Shown: one piece after another, positions 27,135-37,063 of the stretch
Numbering within the stretch: position 1 is the stretch's first letter
Layout: each line of letters opens with the position of its first letter
From: Cupriavidus plantarum
Lineage (GTDB): Bacteria; Pseudomonadota; Gammaproteobacteria; Burkholderiales; Burkholderiaceae
Direction of reading: 5' to 3'
Length of the DNA: 64,000 nt
Assembly: GCF_905397285.1 (NCBI RefSeq)
Contig: NZ_CAJPUX010000003.1
Location: 310,001-374,000 of the forward strand
The notes under the pieces: generated by a model
What the model was told of the DNA's origin: nothing
Seen by the model: the letters and a program-made list of their open reading frames with translations, nothing else
Databases searched by the model: none
Translations under genes and position numbers: made by a program

Positions 27135-30100
27135 TGAACATGCCGGACATGCCGCCCGTGCCGCGTCCCGACGACGACGCCCCGCGCCCCACGCGCAAGC
27201 CCCGGAGGCGGGTCTGGCGCGTGCTCGCATGGATCGGCCTGATCCTCCTGCTGCTGGTGGTGCTGGCGATCGGCGCCCTGGTGCTCGCGCTGCGCACCGA
27301 AGGCGGCACGCGCCAGCTGTGGTCGGTGGCCACGCGACTCTCCGCGGGGATGCTCGCGGGCGAGTACGAGGGCGGCACCGTGGCGACGGGCCTGCGGTTG
27401 CGCAACCTGGTGTACGCGAGCGGCGAAGGCGACGCCACGACGCGCGTGACGATCGATCGCATCGATGGCACATGGTCGTTCGTGTGGTCCCCGGCGCGGC
27501 TGCATGTGCAGGACCTGCGCATCGGCAACGTGGACGCGAAGCTGCCGCCCGCCGCCCCCGAGCCTGCCGACCGCACGCCGGCACGCATGCCGGACTCGCT
27601 GTCGCTTCCGCTCGCCATCGATGTCGATACGCTGACGCTCGCGCAGCTGTCGGTGACGCAGGGGAACGCGCCGACCGCCACGCCGCTGGTGTTCAAGGAC
27701 CTTTCGGCCGCGCTGCATTCGGATGGCGCGCGCCACCGGCTGACCGTCGATCGGCTCGTCACGCCCTACGGCAAGCTGCAGGCCAACGCGCAGCTTGCCG
27801 GTCCCCGGCCTTACCCGCTTACGGCAGAAGCGCTGCTCGAAGGCGAGTGGCAGAAGGAAACCTTTGCCTTGTCCGCCACGGTGACGGGCTCGCTCGATGC
27901 ACTGCGCGCGCAGGTGGAGGCGACGGGCGACCGGATCCGCGGCCGTGCCACCGCGGAGGTCACGCCGTTCGGCCCCGTGCCCTTCACGCATCTGCTCGTC
28001 GATGGCGAACGCATCAACCCGCGGCTGTTCAGCCCCGGCGCACCGCAGGCCAACCTCACCGTGCACGCGGAGCTGCGGCCCGTCGAGGCCGTGGCGCCGC
28101 CGCCCGTGATCGCGCGGCCGCAGCCGGGCCAGACGGCCGCCAGCGCGGTGGCCGCGGCATCGGCGGCCTCGGCTTCCGCGCCGGTGCCGACGCCCCTTGC
28201 TCCCGGTACACCCGGTACGCCCGCATCGGCCACGCGGCCGCTGGCCGTCGCCGGCGAGCTTACCGTGCGCAATCTCGAGCCGGGCCCGATCGACAAGGAG
28301 CGGCTGCCCGTGGAATCGGTGCGCGCGCGCGTCGAACTCAGCGAGACCGCGCAGAGCGTGCGGGACCTGCGCATCGCGCTGCTGGGCAAGGGCGAGATTC
28401 TCGGGCAGGGCATGCTGCGGGAGGGGCGCGGCGGTTTCGATCTCGACGTGCGGCGGCTCGACGTGGCCGCGCTGCACACCGCGCTCGTGCCCACGCGGCT
28501 CGCGGGCCCGGTGATCCTGCGGCTCGAGCCGGGCCGGCAGAGCGTGGCGCTCGACCTCGCCGGTGGCGAACTCAAGCTGTTCGCCGATGCGCGTGTCGAC
28601 GAGGAAGCGGTGACGCTCACGGCGCTGCGCGCGGGTATCGGTGCCGGCACGCTGACGGCCGACGGCAAGCTCGCGCTCAAGGACGAGCAGGCGTTCCAGT
28701 TCAAGGGCAAGCTCGCCAATTTCGATCCCGCGCGCGTGGCCAGGGTGGCGCCCGGCCGGATCAATGCGGACTTCTCCACCACGGGCTCGCTGGCAGCGGG
28801 GTCGGCGAAGGACCTGCTCCGCGTGGCGGTCGACTTCGCGTTGCGCGAGAGCGAGTACGCGGGGCTGCCGATGACCGGCAACGGCAAGATCCGCCTCGAG
28901 GGCGAGCGGCTGCTGCCGAGCGAAGCGTCGCTAAGCATGGCGGGCAATCAGGTGAACCTGCGCGGCAGCTTCGGCGCGCGCGGAGACCGGCTCAAGGTGG
29001 CCATCGATGCGCCGCAGCTGGACCGCCTCAAGTTCGGTGTGGCGGGGCGCGCGAAGGTCGATGCGGAGATCACGGGCACGATGAAGCGACCTGAGGTCGT
29101 CGGCGACTACAGCGCGCAGGGACTCGTCTTCGGTCCGCACAAGGTGGCGAGCGCCAGCGGGCATGCCGAGTTACGCGGCGGACTGGACGGCACGCTGTCC
29201 GCGCAACTGACCGCGCGCGACTATCAGGGGCCCGACGCGGCGATCCGCACGCTCGACGCGAACCTTGCCGGCACGCAGGCGAACCACACGTTCGACGCAA
29301 AGGCCGTGGGCACCGTGCGGCGCAAGCCGGTGCAGCTGAACCTCGCGGGGCAGGGGGCGTGGCAGGGCGGCAATCGAAACGGCGGGGGATGGAACGGCAC
29401 CATCCGCACGCTCGAAGAGCGCGGCACCGTCAATCTCCGCCTGACCGCGCCCACGACGCTGCTGGTGGCGGACCAGCACATCAAGCTCGGCGCGGCACGA
29501 TTCGCCTTCGATCAGGCCACGCTCGCCGTCGATGGGCTCGACTGGGACCATGGCCGCATCCGCACCGCGGGGGCGATCGACGGCGTGCGCGTGGCGCATG
29601 TGCTCGAGCTCGCGGCGCTATTCAGCGGCGAGGCGCCGCCCGTGCGGTCCGACCTCGTGCTCGACGGCAAGTGGAACCTCGCGCTCGCGGAGACGGCGTC
29701 CGGGTTTGCCGAAATCCGCCGGCGGTCCGGCGATGCGTCGATCAATGCGGGACGCGGATGGACGGCGCTCGGCCTGGGCGAGACGAAGCTGCGCGCCGAT
29801 ATCGCGGGCAACCGCATCGCGCTGCGCGGCGGTACCGTGGCGGAACGCATCGGGCGGATCGTCGTCGACGCGTCGGCGGGCCTTGTCACCGAGCAGGGGC
29901 TGCAAACCGTCGGGCCGCCCTCGACGCTCGATGGCACGGTGGCGTTCGATATCCCGCGCTTGAAGTCGCTCGAATCGTTCACCGGGCCGCAGTACGCGCT
30001 CGAAGGCAAGCTCGCCGCGAACCTCAGGCTTGCCGGCACGGTTGGCAAGCCACTGCTGACCGGGAATGTCGATGGCAGCGGCATCGGCGTGACGCTGTAC

Positions 30101-31351
30101 GACCTGGGCATTCGCCTGACCGATGGCGTCGTGCAGGTCGTGCTCGACCAGAACACCGTGGAACTGAAGCAGGTGCGCTTCCGCGGGGGCGACGGCACGC
30201 TTACCGCGACGGGAGCGGTCAAGTTTGGCGAGTCCGACCCCAACATCACGGGCAAGATCGTCGCGGACAAGCTGCAACTGTTCGCGAGCCCGGAGCGCAC
30301 GCTGATCGTCTCCGGCGAGGCGGGCATCGCGAACGAGGACCGCAAGCTCACGATCCGCGGCAAGTTCCGCGTCGATCGCGGGCTGTTCGATCTGCCGAAG
30401 GCGGGCGCGCCGGAGCTTGGCGACGACGTCGTGGTCATTCGCCGCCGGGACCAGCGCGAATTGCCCACGGCGAATGCGCCGGTGCCCGAGGACAAGCCGA
30501 CGAGCCAGTTCAGCCCGGTGATCGACGTCGCGATCGACCTCGGCAACAACTTCCGCTTCCGCGGTGCAGGCGCGGACCTGCTGCTTGCTGGGCAACTGGG
30601 TATCGCGAGCGCGCCGCTCACGCCGATGCGCGCGACAGGCACGGTCCGCGTGGTCGATGGCACGTACGAGGCGTTCGGGCGCAAGCTCAACATCGAACGC
30701 GGCATCGTGAACTTCAACGGGCCGATCGGCAATCCGAACATCAATATCCGCGCGATGCGCCGCAATCAGGAAGTCGAGGCCGGCGTCGAGGTGACGGGCA
30801 CCGTGCGGCTGCCGCGGGTGCGGCTGGTGTCGGAGCCCAACGTGCCCGACGAGGACAAGCTGTCGTGGCTGATGTTCGGCTACGGGGCCGAGAGCGCGGG
30901 CGCCGGGCAGCAACGGCAGCTCAGCGGCGGGGCGCTTGGCGGTGCGGCGCTCGGCATGATCGGCGGGCGCGCGGGCAAGGGAATCGTCCAGCATTTCGGC
31001 ATCGACGAGTTCTCGATCGGGCCGAGTACGGCGGGCCTGAACGACCAGCAGGTGGTGAGCGTGGGCAAGGCCGTGACGGAGCAGATCTCGGTGGGCTACG
31101 AGCAGAGCCTGACGTCGGCGTCCAACATCGTGAAGCTGACGTGGGCGTTCTCGCGGCGGTGGTCGCTGATTGCCAAGGGCGGGTCGATCAACGGGCTGTC
31201 CGTGCTGTTCAACCGCCGGTTCAACAACTGGAGTACGCTGTTCTCGGGCAGTACCAACCGACGGACGACCGACGTGGATCCGGACCTGACGCCCGATGGC
31301 CGGCCGGCCAGCGAGCCCGCGGGCGATCCGGTCGAGGCGATCAAGCGTTGA
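27134..31351 (+). CDS. tamB: Translocation and assembly module inner-membrane protein TamB
   Basis: A 1405-residue AsmA/DUF490 superfamily protein. A Pro/Arg-rich cytoplasmic start is followed by one transmembrane helix (VLAWIGLILLLLVVLAIGAL, residues 30-49) and then a very long run of beta-repeat sequence that in homologues forms a periplasm-spanning hydrophobic groove. The conserved C-terminal DUF490 part has FRGAGADLLLAGQLGI, TGTVRVVDGTYEAFGRKL and a terminal segment ending SVLFNRRFNNW plus an acidic tail. An Ala/Pro-rich linker lies near residues 325-375. Start 27134 overlaps tamA; a much longer open frame upstream is a shadow of tamA. Confidence 0.95.
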   Translation: MNMPDMPPVPRPDDDAPRPTRKPRRRVWRVLAWIGLILLLLVVLAIGALVLALRTEGGTRQLWSVATRLSAGMLAGEYEGGTVATGLRLRNLVYASGEGDATTRVTIDRIDGTWSFVWSPARLHVQDLRIGNVDAKLPPAAPEPADRTPARMPDSLSLPLAIDVDTLTLAQLSVTQGNAPTATPLVFKDLSAALHSDGARHRLTVDRLVTPYGKLQANAQLAGPRPYPLTAEALLEGEWQKETFALSATVTGSLDALRAQVEATGDRIRGRATAEVTPFGPVPFTHLLVDGERINPRLFSPGAPQANLTVHAELRPVEAVAPPPVIARPQPGQTAASAVAAASAASASAPVPTPLAPGTPGTPASATRPLAVAGELTVRNLEPGPIDKERLPVESVRARVELSETAQSVRDLRIALLGKGEILGQGMLREGRGGFDLDVRRLDVAALHTALVPTRLAGPVILRLEPGRQSVALDLAGGELKLFADARVDEEAVTLTALRAGIGAGTLTADGKLALKDEQAFQFKGKLANFDPARVARVAPGRINADFSTTGSLAAGSAKDLLRVAVDFALRESEYAGLPMTGNGKIRLEGERLLPSEASLSMAGNQVNLRGSFGARGDRLKVAIDAPQLDRLKFGVAGRAKVDAEITGTMKRPEVVGDYSAQGLVFGPHKVASASGHAELRGGLDGTLSAQLTARDYQGPDAAIRTLDANLAGTQANHTFDAKAVGTVRRKPVQLNLAGQGAWQGGNRNGGGWNGTIRTLEERGTVNLRLTAPTTLLVADQHIKLGAARFAFDQATLAVDGLDWDHGRIRTAGAIDGVRVAHVLELAALFSGEAPPVRSDLVLDGKWNLALAETASGFAEIRRRSGDASINAGRGWTALGLGETKLRADIAGNRIALRGGTVAERIGRIVVDASAGLVTEQGLQTVGPPSTLDGTVAFDIPRLKSLESFTGPQYALEGKLAANLRLAGTVGKPLLTGNVDGSGIGVTLYDLGIRLTDGVVQVVLDQNTVELKQVRFRGGDGTLTATGAVKFGESDPNITGKIVADKLQLFASPERTLIVSGEAGIANEDRKLTIRGKFRVDRGLFDLPKAGAPELGDDVVVIRRRDQRELPTANAPVPEDKPTSQFSPVIDVAIDLGNNFRFRGAGADLLLAGQLGIASAPLTPMRATGTVRVVDGTYEAFGRKLNIERGIVNFNGPIGNPNINIRAMRRNQEVEAGVEVTGTVRLPRVRLVSEPNVPDEDKLSWLMFGYGAESAGAGQQRQLSGGALGGAALGMIGGRAGKGIVQHFGIDEFSIGPSTAGLNDQQVVSVGKAVTEQISVGYEQSLTSASNIVKLTWAFSRRWSLIAKGGSINGLSVLFNRRFNNWSTLFSGSTNRRTTDVDPDLTPDGRPASEPAGDPVEAIKR

Positions 31352-31369
31352 TTGCCCACAGGAGCCGAT

Positions 31370-31957
31370 ATGCGAAATTCTGACGCGTCAGCACGACGCC
31401 TTGCCGCCATGGGAATGTTTGCCGCCTTGCTTGGACTGTTTGGCTGCGACCAGCAGAAGGTCGATGAAGCGATGAAGAAAGCGGGCGATACCGCGCGGGG
31501 CGTGTGGAACAGCGTCAAGCCGGACAGCCAGCTGTTCAAGGGCATCGAGATCGGCCGGTCGACCGAGGACGATATCCGCCGGCAGGCGGGCAAGCCTGAG
31601 ATCGTCTGGGAGGAATCCGATGGCGGCCGCCGGCTGGAGTATCCGCGGGGGCCGGAGGGCGGGACGACGTGGATGGTGACGATCGGCCCCGACAATACGG
31701 TCCGCAGCATCGAGCAGGTGCTCACCGCGGAGAACTTCGCGCGGGTACGGCCGGGGATCAGTCAGGATGCGGTGCGGCGCATGCTCGGCAAGCCGACCAG
31801 GATCGAGAAATTCGCGCTGAAGCAGGAGGAGGTGTGGGGCTATCGGTGGCACGAAACGCCCACGGACCGGGCGTTCTTCAACGTGCATTTCAACCCGCAG
31901 GGGACGGTGACGACGACATCGCGGAGCGATGATCCTTCCCGGCAGCAGGGAGGTTGA
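31370..31957 (+). CDS. BamE-like (SmpA/OmlA) lipoprotein
   Basis: A 195-residue predicted lipoprotein. The lipobox LLGLFGC puts the lipidated cysteine near residue 26. The mature part has two copies of the BamE-type half-motif: IEIGRSTEDDIRRQAGKPEIVW and VRPGISQDAVRRMLGKPTRIEK, which suggests a duplicated BamE fold. It follows tamB after 18 bp and probably shares its transcript, fitting a role in outer-membrane assembly. It is not the main BamE, whose genomic neighbour is usually fur. An upstream in-frame start at 31352 would add six residues; 31370 was chosen for a better signal peptide. Confidence 0.82.
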   Translation: MRNSDASARRLAAMGMFAALLGLFGCDQQKVDEAMKKAGDTARGVWNSVKPDSQLFKGIEIGRSTEDDIRRQAGKPEIVWEESDGGRRLEYPRGPEGGTTWMVTIGPDNTVRSIEQVLTAENFARVRPGISQDAVRRMLGKPTRIEKFALKQEEVWGYRWHETPTDRAFFNVHFNPQGTVTTTSRSDDPSRQQGG

Positions 31958-31984
31958 GGGCGGGAGCCCCCAACCGTACAAAGC

Positions 31985-34048
31985 TCAGCGGATGCGCATG
32001 CCCGGGACCGCGCCTTCGTGCGGTTCCAGGATCCAGAGGCCCGGGGTGGCCTTCTCGTCCGCCGCGCTGGCGGCCAGCACCATGCCCTCCGACACGCCGA
32101 ACTTCATCTTGCGCGGCGCCAGGTTCGCCACCATGACCGTGAGCTTGCCCACGAGCTGCTCGGGCGAGTAAGCCGACTGGATTCCCGAAAACACGTTGCG
32201 CGTCTTGCCCTCGCCGAGGTCCAGCGTGAGCTGCAGCAGCTTGTTCGAGCCCTCCACCTTCTGGCAGTCCACGATCCTGGCCACGCGCAGGTCCACCTTT
32301 GCGAAGTCGTCGATCGTGATGGTCTCGGCAATCGGTTCGATCGCGGTGGCACCTTCGGTCGCCGCCGGTGCCGCGGCCTGCAGCGATTCGCGGTTGGCCG
32401 CGAGCAGCGCTTCCACCTGCTTGCCATCGACGCGCGTCATCAGGTGCGAGTACGGCTGCACCGGACGCGACGACGACAGCTGCGTATCGATCGCGCGCCA
32501 GTCGAGCGGCTCGACGTTCAGGAAGCGTTCCACATTGGCCGCCATCGTCGGCAGCACGGGCTTCAGGTACACGGTCAGCAGACGGAACGCCTCCAGGCAC
32601 ACCGAGCACGCCGCCTGCAGCGCCCCGCGCTTCGACTCGTCCTTCGCCAGTTCCCACGGCTTCTCGGTATCGACGAACGCATTCACGTTGTCAGTGAGCT
32701 CCATGACGAGGCGCAGCGCCTTGCTGTATTCCCGCGCTTCATAGAGCGCCGCGATCTGCGGAGCGGCCTCGCGCAGTTGCAGCAGCAGCGGATGCGCCAG
32801 CGCGCCGTCATCGACCTTGCCGTCGAAACGCTTGACGAGGAAGCCCGCCGCGCGGCTCGCGATATTGACGTACTTGCCCACGAGGTCGCTGTTCACGCGC
32901 GCGATGAAGTCGTCGAGGTTCAGGTCGAGGTCTTCCATGCTCGCGTTGAGCTTGGCGGCGAAGTAATAGCGCAGCCACTCCGGGTTCATGCCCGTGTCGA
33001 TATAGCTCTGCGCGGTAATGAACGTGCCGCGCGACTTGCTCATCTTGGCGCCATCGACGGTCAGGAAGCCATGCGCGAAGACGTTGGTCGGCGTGCGATG
33101 GCCGGAGAAACGCAGCATCGCGGGCCAGAACAGCGTGTGGAAGTACAGGATGTCCTTGCCGATGAAGTGATACTGCTCGGCGGTCGAGTGCGGACCCACC
33201 CAGGCGTCGAAGTCGATGCCGCGCTGGTCGCACAGGTTCTTGAAGCTCGCGTAGTAGCCGATCGGGGCGTCGAGCCACACATAGAAGTACTTGCCCGGCG
33301 CGCCGGGAATCTCGAAGCCGAAATACGGCGCGTCGCGCGAGATGTCCCAGTCGGAGAGCGTCGACGCCTCGCCGTCGGCGCCGAGCCATTCCTGCATCTT
33401 GTTGGTGGCCTCGGGCTGCGCGAGGTCCGCCACCCATTCGCGCAGGAACGTCTCGCAGCGCGGATCGGACAGCTTGAAGAAGTAGTGCGTCGACGACTTG
33501 CGCACGGGCGTCGCGCCCGAGACGGTCGAGTACGGGTTGATCAGGTCGGTCGGCGCGTACGTCGTGCCGCAGACCTCGCACGAATCGCCGTACTGGTCCT
33601 TCGCATGGCACTTCGGGCACTCGCCCTTGATGAAGCGGTCCGGCAGGAACATTTCCTTCACCGGATCGTAGAACTGCTCGACATCGCGCGCATCGATCAG
33701 GTTCTCGGCCTTCAGCGCGAGGTAGATCTTCTCGCTCAGCACGCGGTTCTCGTCCGAGTCGGTGCTGTAGTAGTTGTCGAACGAGACCAGGAAGCTGTCG
33801 AAGTCGCGCTTGTGCTCGGCCCAGACGCGGTCGATCAGCTGCCTGGGCGTGATGCCTTCCTTCTCCGCGCGGAGCATGACGGGCGTGCCGTGCGTGTCAT
33901 CGGCGCCGACGTAGTACACCTCGTTGCCCATCATGCGCTGGAAGCGCACCCAGATGTCGGTCTGGATGTACTCGACCAGGTGGCCGATGTGAATCTGGCC
34001 GTTGGCGTAGGGGAGGGCTGACGTGACGAGGATGCGACGGGCGGTCAT
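31985..34048 (-). CDS. metG: Methionine--tRNA ligase
   Basis: A 687-residue class I methionyl-tRNA synthetase that charges tRNA-Met. The HIGH motif is HIGH-like HIGHL at residues 20-24 after [10 protein letters not shown]; the zinc knuckle cysteines are Cys144, Cys147, Cys157 and Cys160; KMSKS is at residues 335-339 in [13 protein letters not shown]. The C-terminal ~110 residues form the EMAP/Trbp111-like tRNA-binding domain ([20 protein letters not shown]) that permits dimer formation. The start at 34048 follows the family; the upstream open frame is spurious. A terminator-free 27-bp gap separates it from the convergent BamE-like gene. Confidence 0.98.
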   Translation of the reverse strand: MTARRILVTSALPYANGQIHIGHLVEYIQTDIWVRFQRMMGNEVYYVGADDTHGTPVMLRAEKEGITPRQLIDRVWAEHKRDFDSFLVSFDNYYSTDSDENRVLSEKIYLALKAENLIDARDVEQFYDPVKEMFLPDRFIKGECPKCHAKDQYGDSCEVCGTTYAPTDLINPYSTVSGATPVRKSSTHYFFKLSDPRCETFLREWVADLAQPEATNKMQEWLGADGEASTLSDWDISRDAPYFGFEIPGAPGKYFYVWLDAPIGYYASFKNLCDQRGIDFDAWVGPHSTAEQYHFIGKDILYFHTLFWPAMLRFSGHRTPTNVFAHGFLTVDGAKMSKSRGTFITAQSYIDTGMNPEWLRYYFAAKLNASMEDLDLNLDDFIARVNSDLVGKYVNIASRAAGFLVKRFDGKVDDGALAHPLLLQLREAAPQIAALYEAREYSKALRLVMELTDNVNAFVDTEKPWELAKDESKRGALQAACSVCLEAFRLLTVYLKPVLPTMAANVERFLNVEPLDWRAIDTQLSSSRPVQPYSHLMTRVDGKQVEALLAANRESLQAAAPAATEGATAIEPIAETITIDDFAKVDLRVARIVDCQKVEGSNKLLQLTLDLGEGKTRNVFSGIQSAYSPEQLVGKLTVMVANLAPRKMKFGVSEGMVLAASAADEKATPGLWILEPHEGAVPGMRIR

Positions 34049-34153
34049 AGGGGAGCCGATGGGTAATGCGAAGAGGGAAACGGCTATTCTAGCGGAAGCG
34101 CCGACGGTGGCGGCGTCGGGTGGGGACGGCGGTTGGAGATTGGAGCGCCGGGC

Positions 34154-34184
34154 AAAAAAAAAGCGCCGGTCGATACCGGCGCAG
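34154..34184 (-). terminator. Terminator of the OmpA-family lipoprotein gene
   Basis: An 8-bp GC-rich stem (GCGCCGGT and ACCGGCGC, 34163-34182, loop of four) is followed on the minus strand by nine T residues. It sits about 107 bp behind the OmpA-family gene and just before metG. Confidence 0.88.
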
Positions 34185-34290
34185 CTTTCCACAACGGAAA
34201 AGGAGGAGAAATCAGGCACCGCCCGGGAGGTCAGCCACCTATCGCGAGCCAGCAATCGGTAGCAAGCGGCACCTGAACTCTATGACTCGC

Positions 34291-34926
34291 TTATCCCTGA
34301 ATTGGTTTCAAAAATATTTCGACCCGGCGATTCTGGGCGCGTCCGGCTTCGGTGGCGTTGTCCGCCACGGGCTGCGTCTGGCCCCGGCCTTCGGCGGTCA
34401 GGCGGTTGCGCGCGACGCCGCGATCACCCAGATACGACGCCACGCTCTGGGCGCGGCGCTGCGAAAGCTGCATGTTGTATTGGGCGTTGCCCGTGCTGTC
34501 CGTATGGCCGACGACGTTCGCGGTCACGTCCTGATGCTGGCCCAGCGTCTGCGCCACCTGGTCCAGCACGCTGCGGAACGACGGCTTGATCGAGGCGCTG
34601 TCCGTATCGAACGTCACCTGGCTCGGAATGTTCACCTTGAGCGAACCGTCCGGCTGCTCGGTGATCTGGGTGCCCGTACCGGCCGTGTCCTTGCTAAGCT
34701 TGCCCCGGATGGCGTTCCAGTTGTAGCCCGTCGCGCCGCCCAGGGCGCCGCCCACGGCGGCGCCGACCAGCGTACCGGTCGTATTGCCACCAATCAGGTT
34801 ACCAAGCCCGGCGCCGACGGCGGCGCCCACGCCGGTCCCAACGGCGGTGTGGGTCTGCTGTTCCGTGGCGCAGCCGGCCACCAGAAGCGTGGCGACTAGC
34901 GGGACGATGGCGAACTTCGCGTGCAT
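34291..34926 (-). CDS. OmpA-family lipoprotein with glycine-zipper domain
   Basis: A 211-residue outer-membrane lipoprotein. The lipobox LLVAGC gives a lipidated Cys19. Residues 30-66 form a glycine-zipper (AVGAGLGNLIGG, GAAVGGALGGATG). The C-terminal half is an OmpA peptidoglycan-binding domain with VTFDTDSASIKP, VVGHTDSTGNAQYN, LSQRRAQSVASYL and AGRAQNRRVEIFL. It resembles YiaD/Pal-type proteins that tie the outer membrane to the cell wall. AGAAGGAGAAAGC before ATG 34926 is a strong ribosome site. The gene is monocistronic, with its own terminator at 34154-34184. Confidence 0.92.
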   Translation of the reverse strand: MHAKFAIVPLVATLLVAGCATEQQTHTAVGTGVGAAVGAGLGNLIGGNTTGTLVGAAVGGALGGATGYNWNAIRGKLSKDTAGTGTQITEQPDGSLKVNIPSQVTFDTDSASIKPSFRSVLDQVAQTLGQHQDVTANVVGHTDSTGNAQYNMQLSQRRAQSVASYLGDRGVARNRLTAEGRGQTQPVADNATEAGRAQNRRVEIFLKPIQG

Positions 34927-35215
34927 GCTTTCTCCTTCTGAGGTTTCCCTTGAATGTCTTACCGACGGCATACCGCATGGTAACGGCCTTTGCGCAGATT
35001 CGGCTGTCAGCGTTCGTCCGTATCTCATGCTGTGCAAGCGTACGGATGCAGCGGTGACAGGCGCACTACAATAGGCATATGCCGCGCGGTGCACAAGCGC
35101 CAGACTGTGAGAGATGTAAATGTCTGTAATCGCACACTCACTGTTAAGCTGGCCCCTGTCCGGGGCACCGCGCCTCGTTTGCGACTAATTGATCCCCTAC
35201 AAAGCGGAGACCGTC

Positions 35216-36304
35216 TTGAGCCTCACCATTGAGCAGGTAACCGAAGCCCTGCGTTCCGTCATCGATCCCAACACCGGCCGCGACCTCGTGTCTTCGCGTT
35301 CGGCCCGCAATATCCGTGTGGACGGTGCGGATATCTCCCTGGAAGTGGAGCTTGGTTATCCTGGCAAGAGCCAGATCGAACCGATCCGCCAGCTCGTGAT
35401 CGGCGCCCTGCGCAAGCTGCCGGGCGTCGGCAACGTGAGCGCGGCGGTGACGATGAAGATCGTCGCGCATGCGGTGCAGCGTGGCGTGAAACTGCTGCCC
35501 GGCGTCAAGAACGTGATCGCCGTGGCGTCCGGCAAGGGCGGCGTGGGCAAATCGACCACAGCCGTGAACCTGGCGCTGGCGCTGGCCGCCGAAGGCGCCC
35601 GGGTGGGCATGCTGGATGCGGACATCTACGGCCCGAGCCTGCCGATGATGCTCGGCATCAGCGGCCGTCCGGAGTCCACCGACGGCCAGACCATGGCGCC
35701 GCTCGAGGGCCATGGCATCCAGGCCAACTCGATCGGTTTCCTGATCGAGCAGGACAACCCCATGGTGTGGCGCGGCCCGATGGTGACCTCGGCGCTGGAA
35801 CAGCTGCTGCGCCAGACCAACTGGAGCGATCTCGACTACCTGATCGTCGACATGCCGCCGGGCACCGGGGACATCCAGCTGACGCTGTCGCAGAAGGTCC
35901 CGGTGACGGGCGCCGTGATCGTGACCACGCCGCAGGACATCGCGCTGCTGGACGCCAAGAAGGGCCTCAAGATGTTCGAGAAGGTGGGCATTCCCATCCT
36001 CGGCATCGTCGAAAACATGGCGGTGTACTGCTGCCCGAACTGCGGTCACGTCGAGCATATCTTCGGCGAAGGCGGCGGCAAGCGCATGAGCGCCGAGTAC
36101 CACGTGGACATGCTGGGCAGCCTGCCGCTGAACCTGTCGATCCGCGAGCAGGCAGACGCCGGCCGTCCGACTGTCGTGGCCGAGCCTGATGGCGCGATCG
36201 CGGCGATCTACCGCGAAGTCGCGCGCAAGGTGGCGATCAAGGTCGCGGACAAGGCGAAGGACATGACCAACAAGTTCCCGAGCATCGTCGTGCAGAACAC
36301 CTGA
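35216..36304 (+). CDS. apbC: Iron-sulfur cluster carrier ATPase Mrp/ApbC
   Basis: A 362-residue Mrp/Nbp35-family protein that carries Fe-S clusters to target apoproteins. The N-terminal ~95 residues are a DUF59 (MIP18) domain (LRSVIDPNTGRDLV). The P-loop is ASGKGGVGKSTTAVNLAL, followed by DADIYGPSLPMMLG, VDMPPGTGDIQLTLSQ and the cluster-binding CCPNCGHVEHIFG. The start is probably the TTG at 35216 (gives MSLTIEQV) behind GCGGAGA; another TTG at 35189 is less likely. It diverges from the OmpA-family gene across 289 bp with no other gene. Confidence 0.94.
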   Translation: MSLTIEQVTEALRSVIDPNTGRDLVSSRSARNIRVDGADISLEVELGYPGKSQIEPIRQLVIGALRKLPGVGNVSAAVTMKIVAHAVQRGVKLLPGVKNVIAVASGKGGVGKSTTAVNLALALAAEGARVGMLDADIYGPSLPMMLGISGRPESTDGQTMAPLEGHGIQANSIGFLIEQDNPMVWRGPMVTSALEQLLRQTNWSDLDYLIVDMPPGTGDIQLTLSQKVPVTGAVIVTTPQDIALLDAKKGLKMFEKVGIPILGIVENMAVYCCPNCGHVEHIFGEGGGKRMSAEYHVDMLGSLPLNLSIREQADAGRPTVVAEPDGAIAAIYREVARKVAIKVADKAKDMTNKFPSIVVQNT

Positions 36305-36392
36305 GAACCGTGCGAGCCGTGATGTCGTCATCACGAAGCCGCCCATAAGCCAGCGATAAAATCGCGGCCACATTCACCGTGAGGAGGTTTGT

Positions 36393-36962
36393 ATGAAACG
36401 TGTACTTTTCGGTTTGGCAATCGGCGCGGCCGCGGCAGCTATCGCGGGCTGCGGCATGATGGGCGACCAGCGCAGCGGCGAGACCGCCAGCGCGGCGGCA
36501 CCGGCGGGCGGCGGCGCGAAGGCCGCGGCCCCGCTGGTCGCCAAGAGCGGGACCAATACCGGAGGGCGCGTCACGTTCGAGCAGCAATCGGGCGGTACCC
36601 TCGTCACGGTGTCCGTGACGGGCCTCGCGCCGGGCTCTGTGCATGGGTTCCATGTCCACGAGAAGGGCGATTGCTCGGCGCCCGACGCGATGAGCGCCGG
36701 CGGCCATTTCAACCCGACCGCGAAGCCGCACGGACAGATGGCGATGGGCGACCATCACGCCGGCGACATGAACAACCTGACCGCCGACGCCAACGGCAAC
36801 GTGCGCGTGCAGTTCGTGATGAAGGACGTCACGGTGGCACCGGGCGCGTCGAGCGTGATCGGCCGCGCCGTGGTCGTGCACAAGGATCCGGACGACTACC
36901 GGACCCAGCCCACCGGCAATTCGGGCGGCCGCATCGCCTGCGGGGTGGTCGCGGCGATCTGA
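36393..36962 (+). CDS. sodC: Copper/zinc superoxide dismutase, lipoprotein type
   Basis: A 189-residue Cu/Zn superoxide dismutase that removes superoxide in the periplasm. The lipobox AIAGC (Cys20) predicts membrane anchoring, which is less common than the soluble periplasmic form. After an Ala-rich linker the enzyme domain shows the metal ligands in [33 protein letters not shown], and the closing [10 protein letters not shown] and [12 protein letters not shown] with the disulfide cysteine. A strong site (GAGGAGG) lies just before ATG 36393. Confidence 0.95.
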   Translation: MKRVLFGLAIGAAAAAIAGCGMMGDQRSGETASAAAPAGGGAKAAAPLVAKSGTNTGGRVTFEQQSGGTLVTVSVTGLAPGSVHGFHVHEKGDCSAPDAMSAGGHFNPTAKPHGQMAMGDHHAGDMNNLTADANGNVRVQFVMKDVTVAPGASSVIGRAVVVHKDPDDYRTQPTGNSGGRIACGVVAAI

Positions 36963-37036
36963 TCGGCGGACCGGGGTCGGACCGATGCCGTAGCCGGCCG
37001 GCGGATGCCTGTACAATCCGGCCTCATCGCGCGGCA

Positions 37037-37056
37037 GGGGCCGCCGGCCCCTTTTT
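37037..37056 (+). terminator. Terminator-like hairpin between sodC and dcd
   Basis: GGGGCC (37037-37042), loop of three, GGCCCC (37046-37051), then five T. It lies 75 bp behind sodC but also only 8 bp before the dcd start, downstream of a TACAAT -10-like hexamer at 37012-37017. It is either the sodC terminator or an attenuator in the dcd leader. Confidence 0.6.
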
Positions 37057-37063
37057 ACATCCT

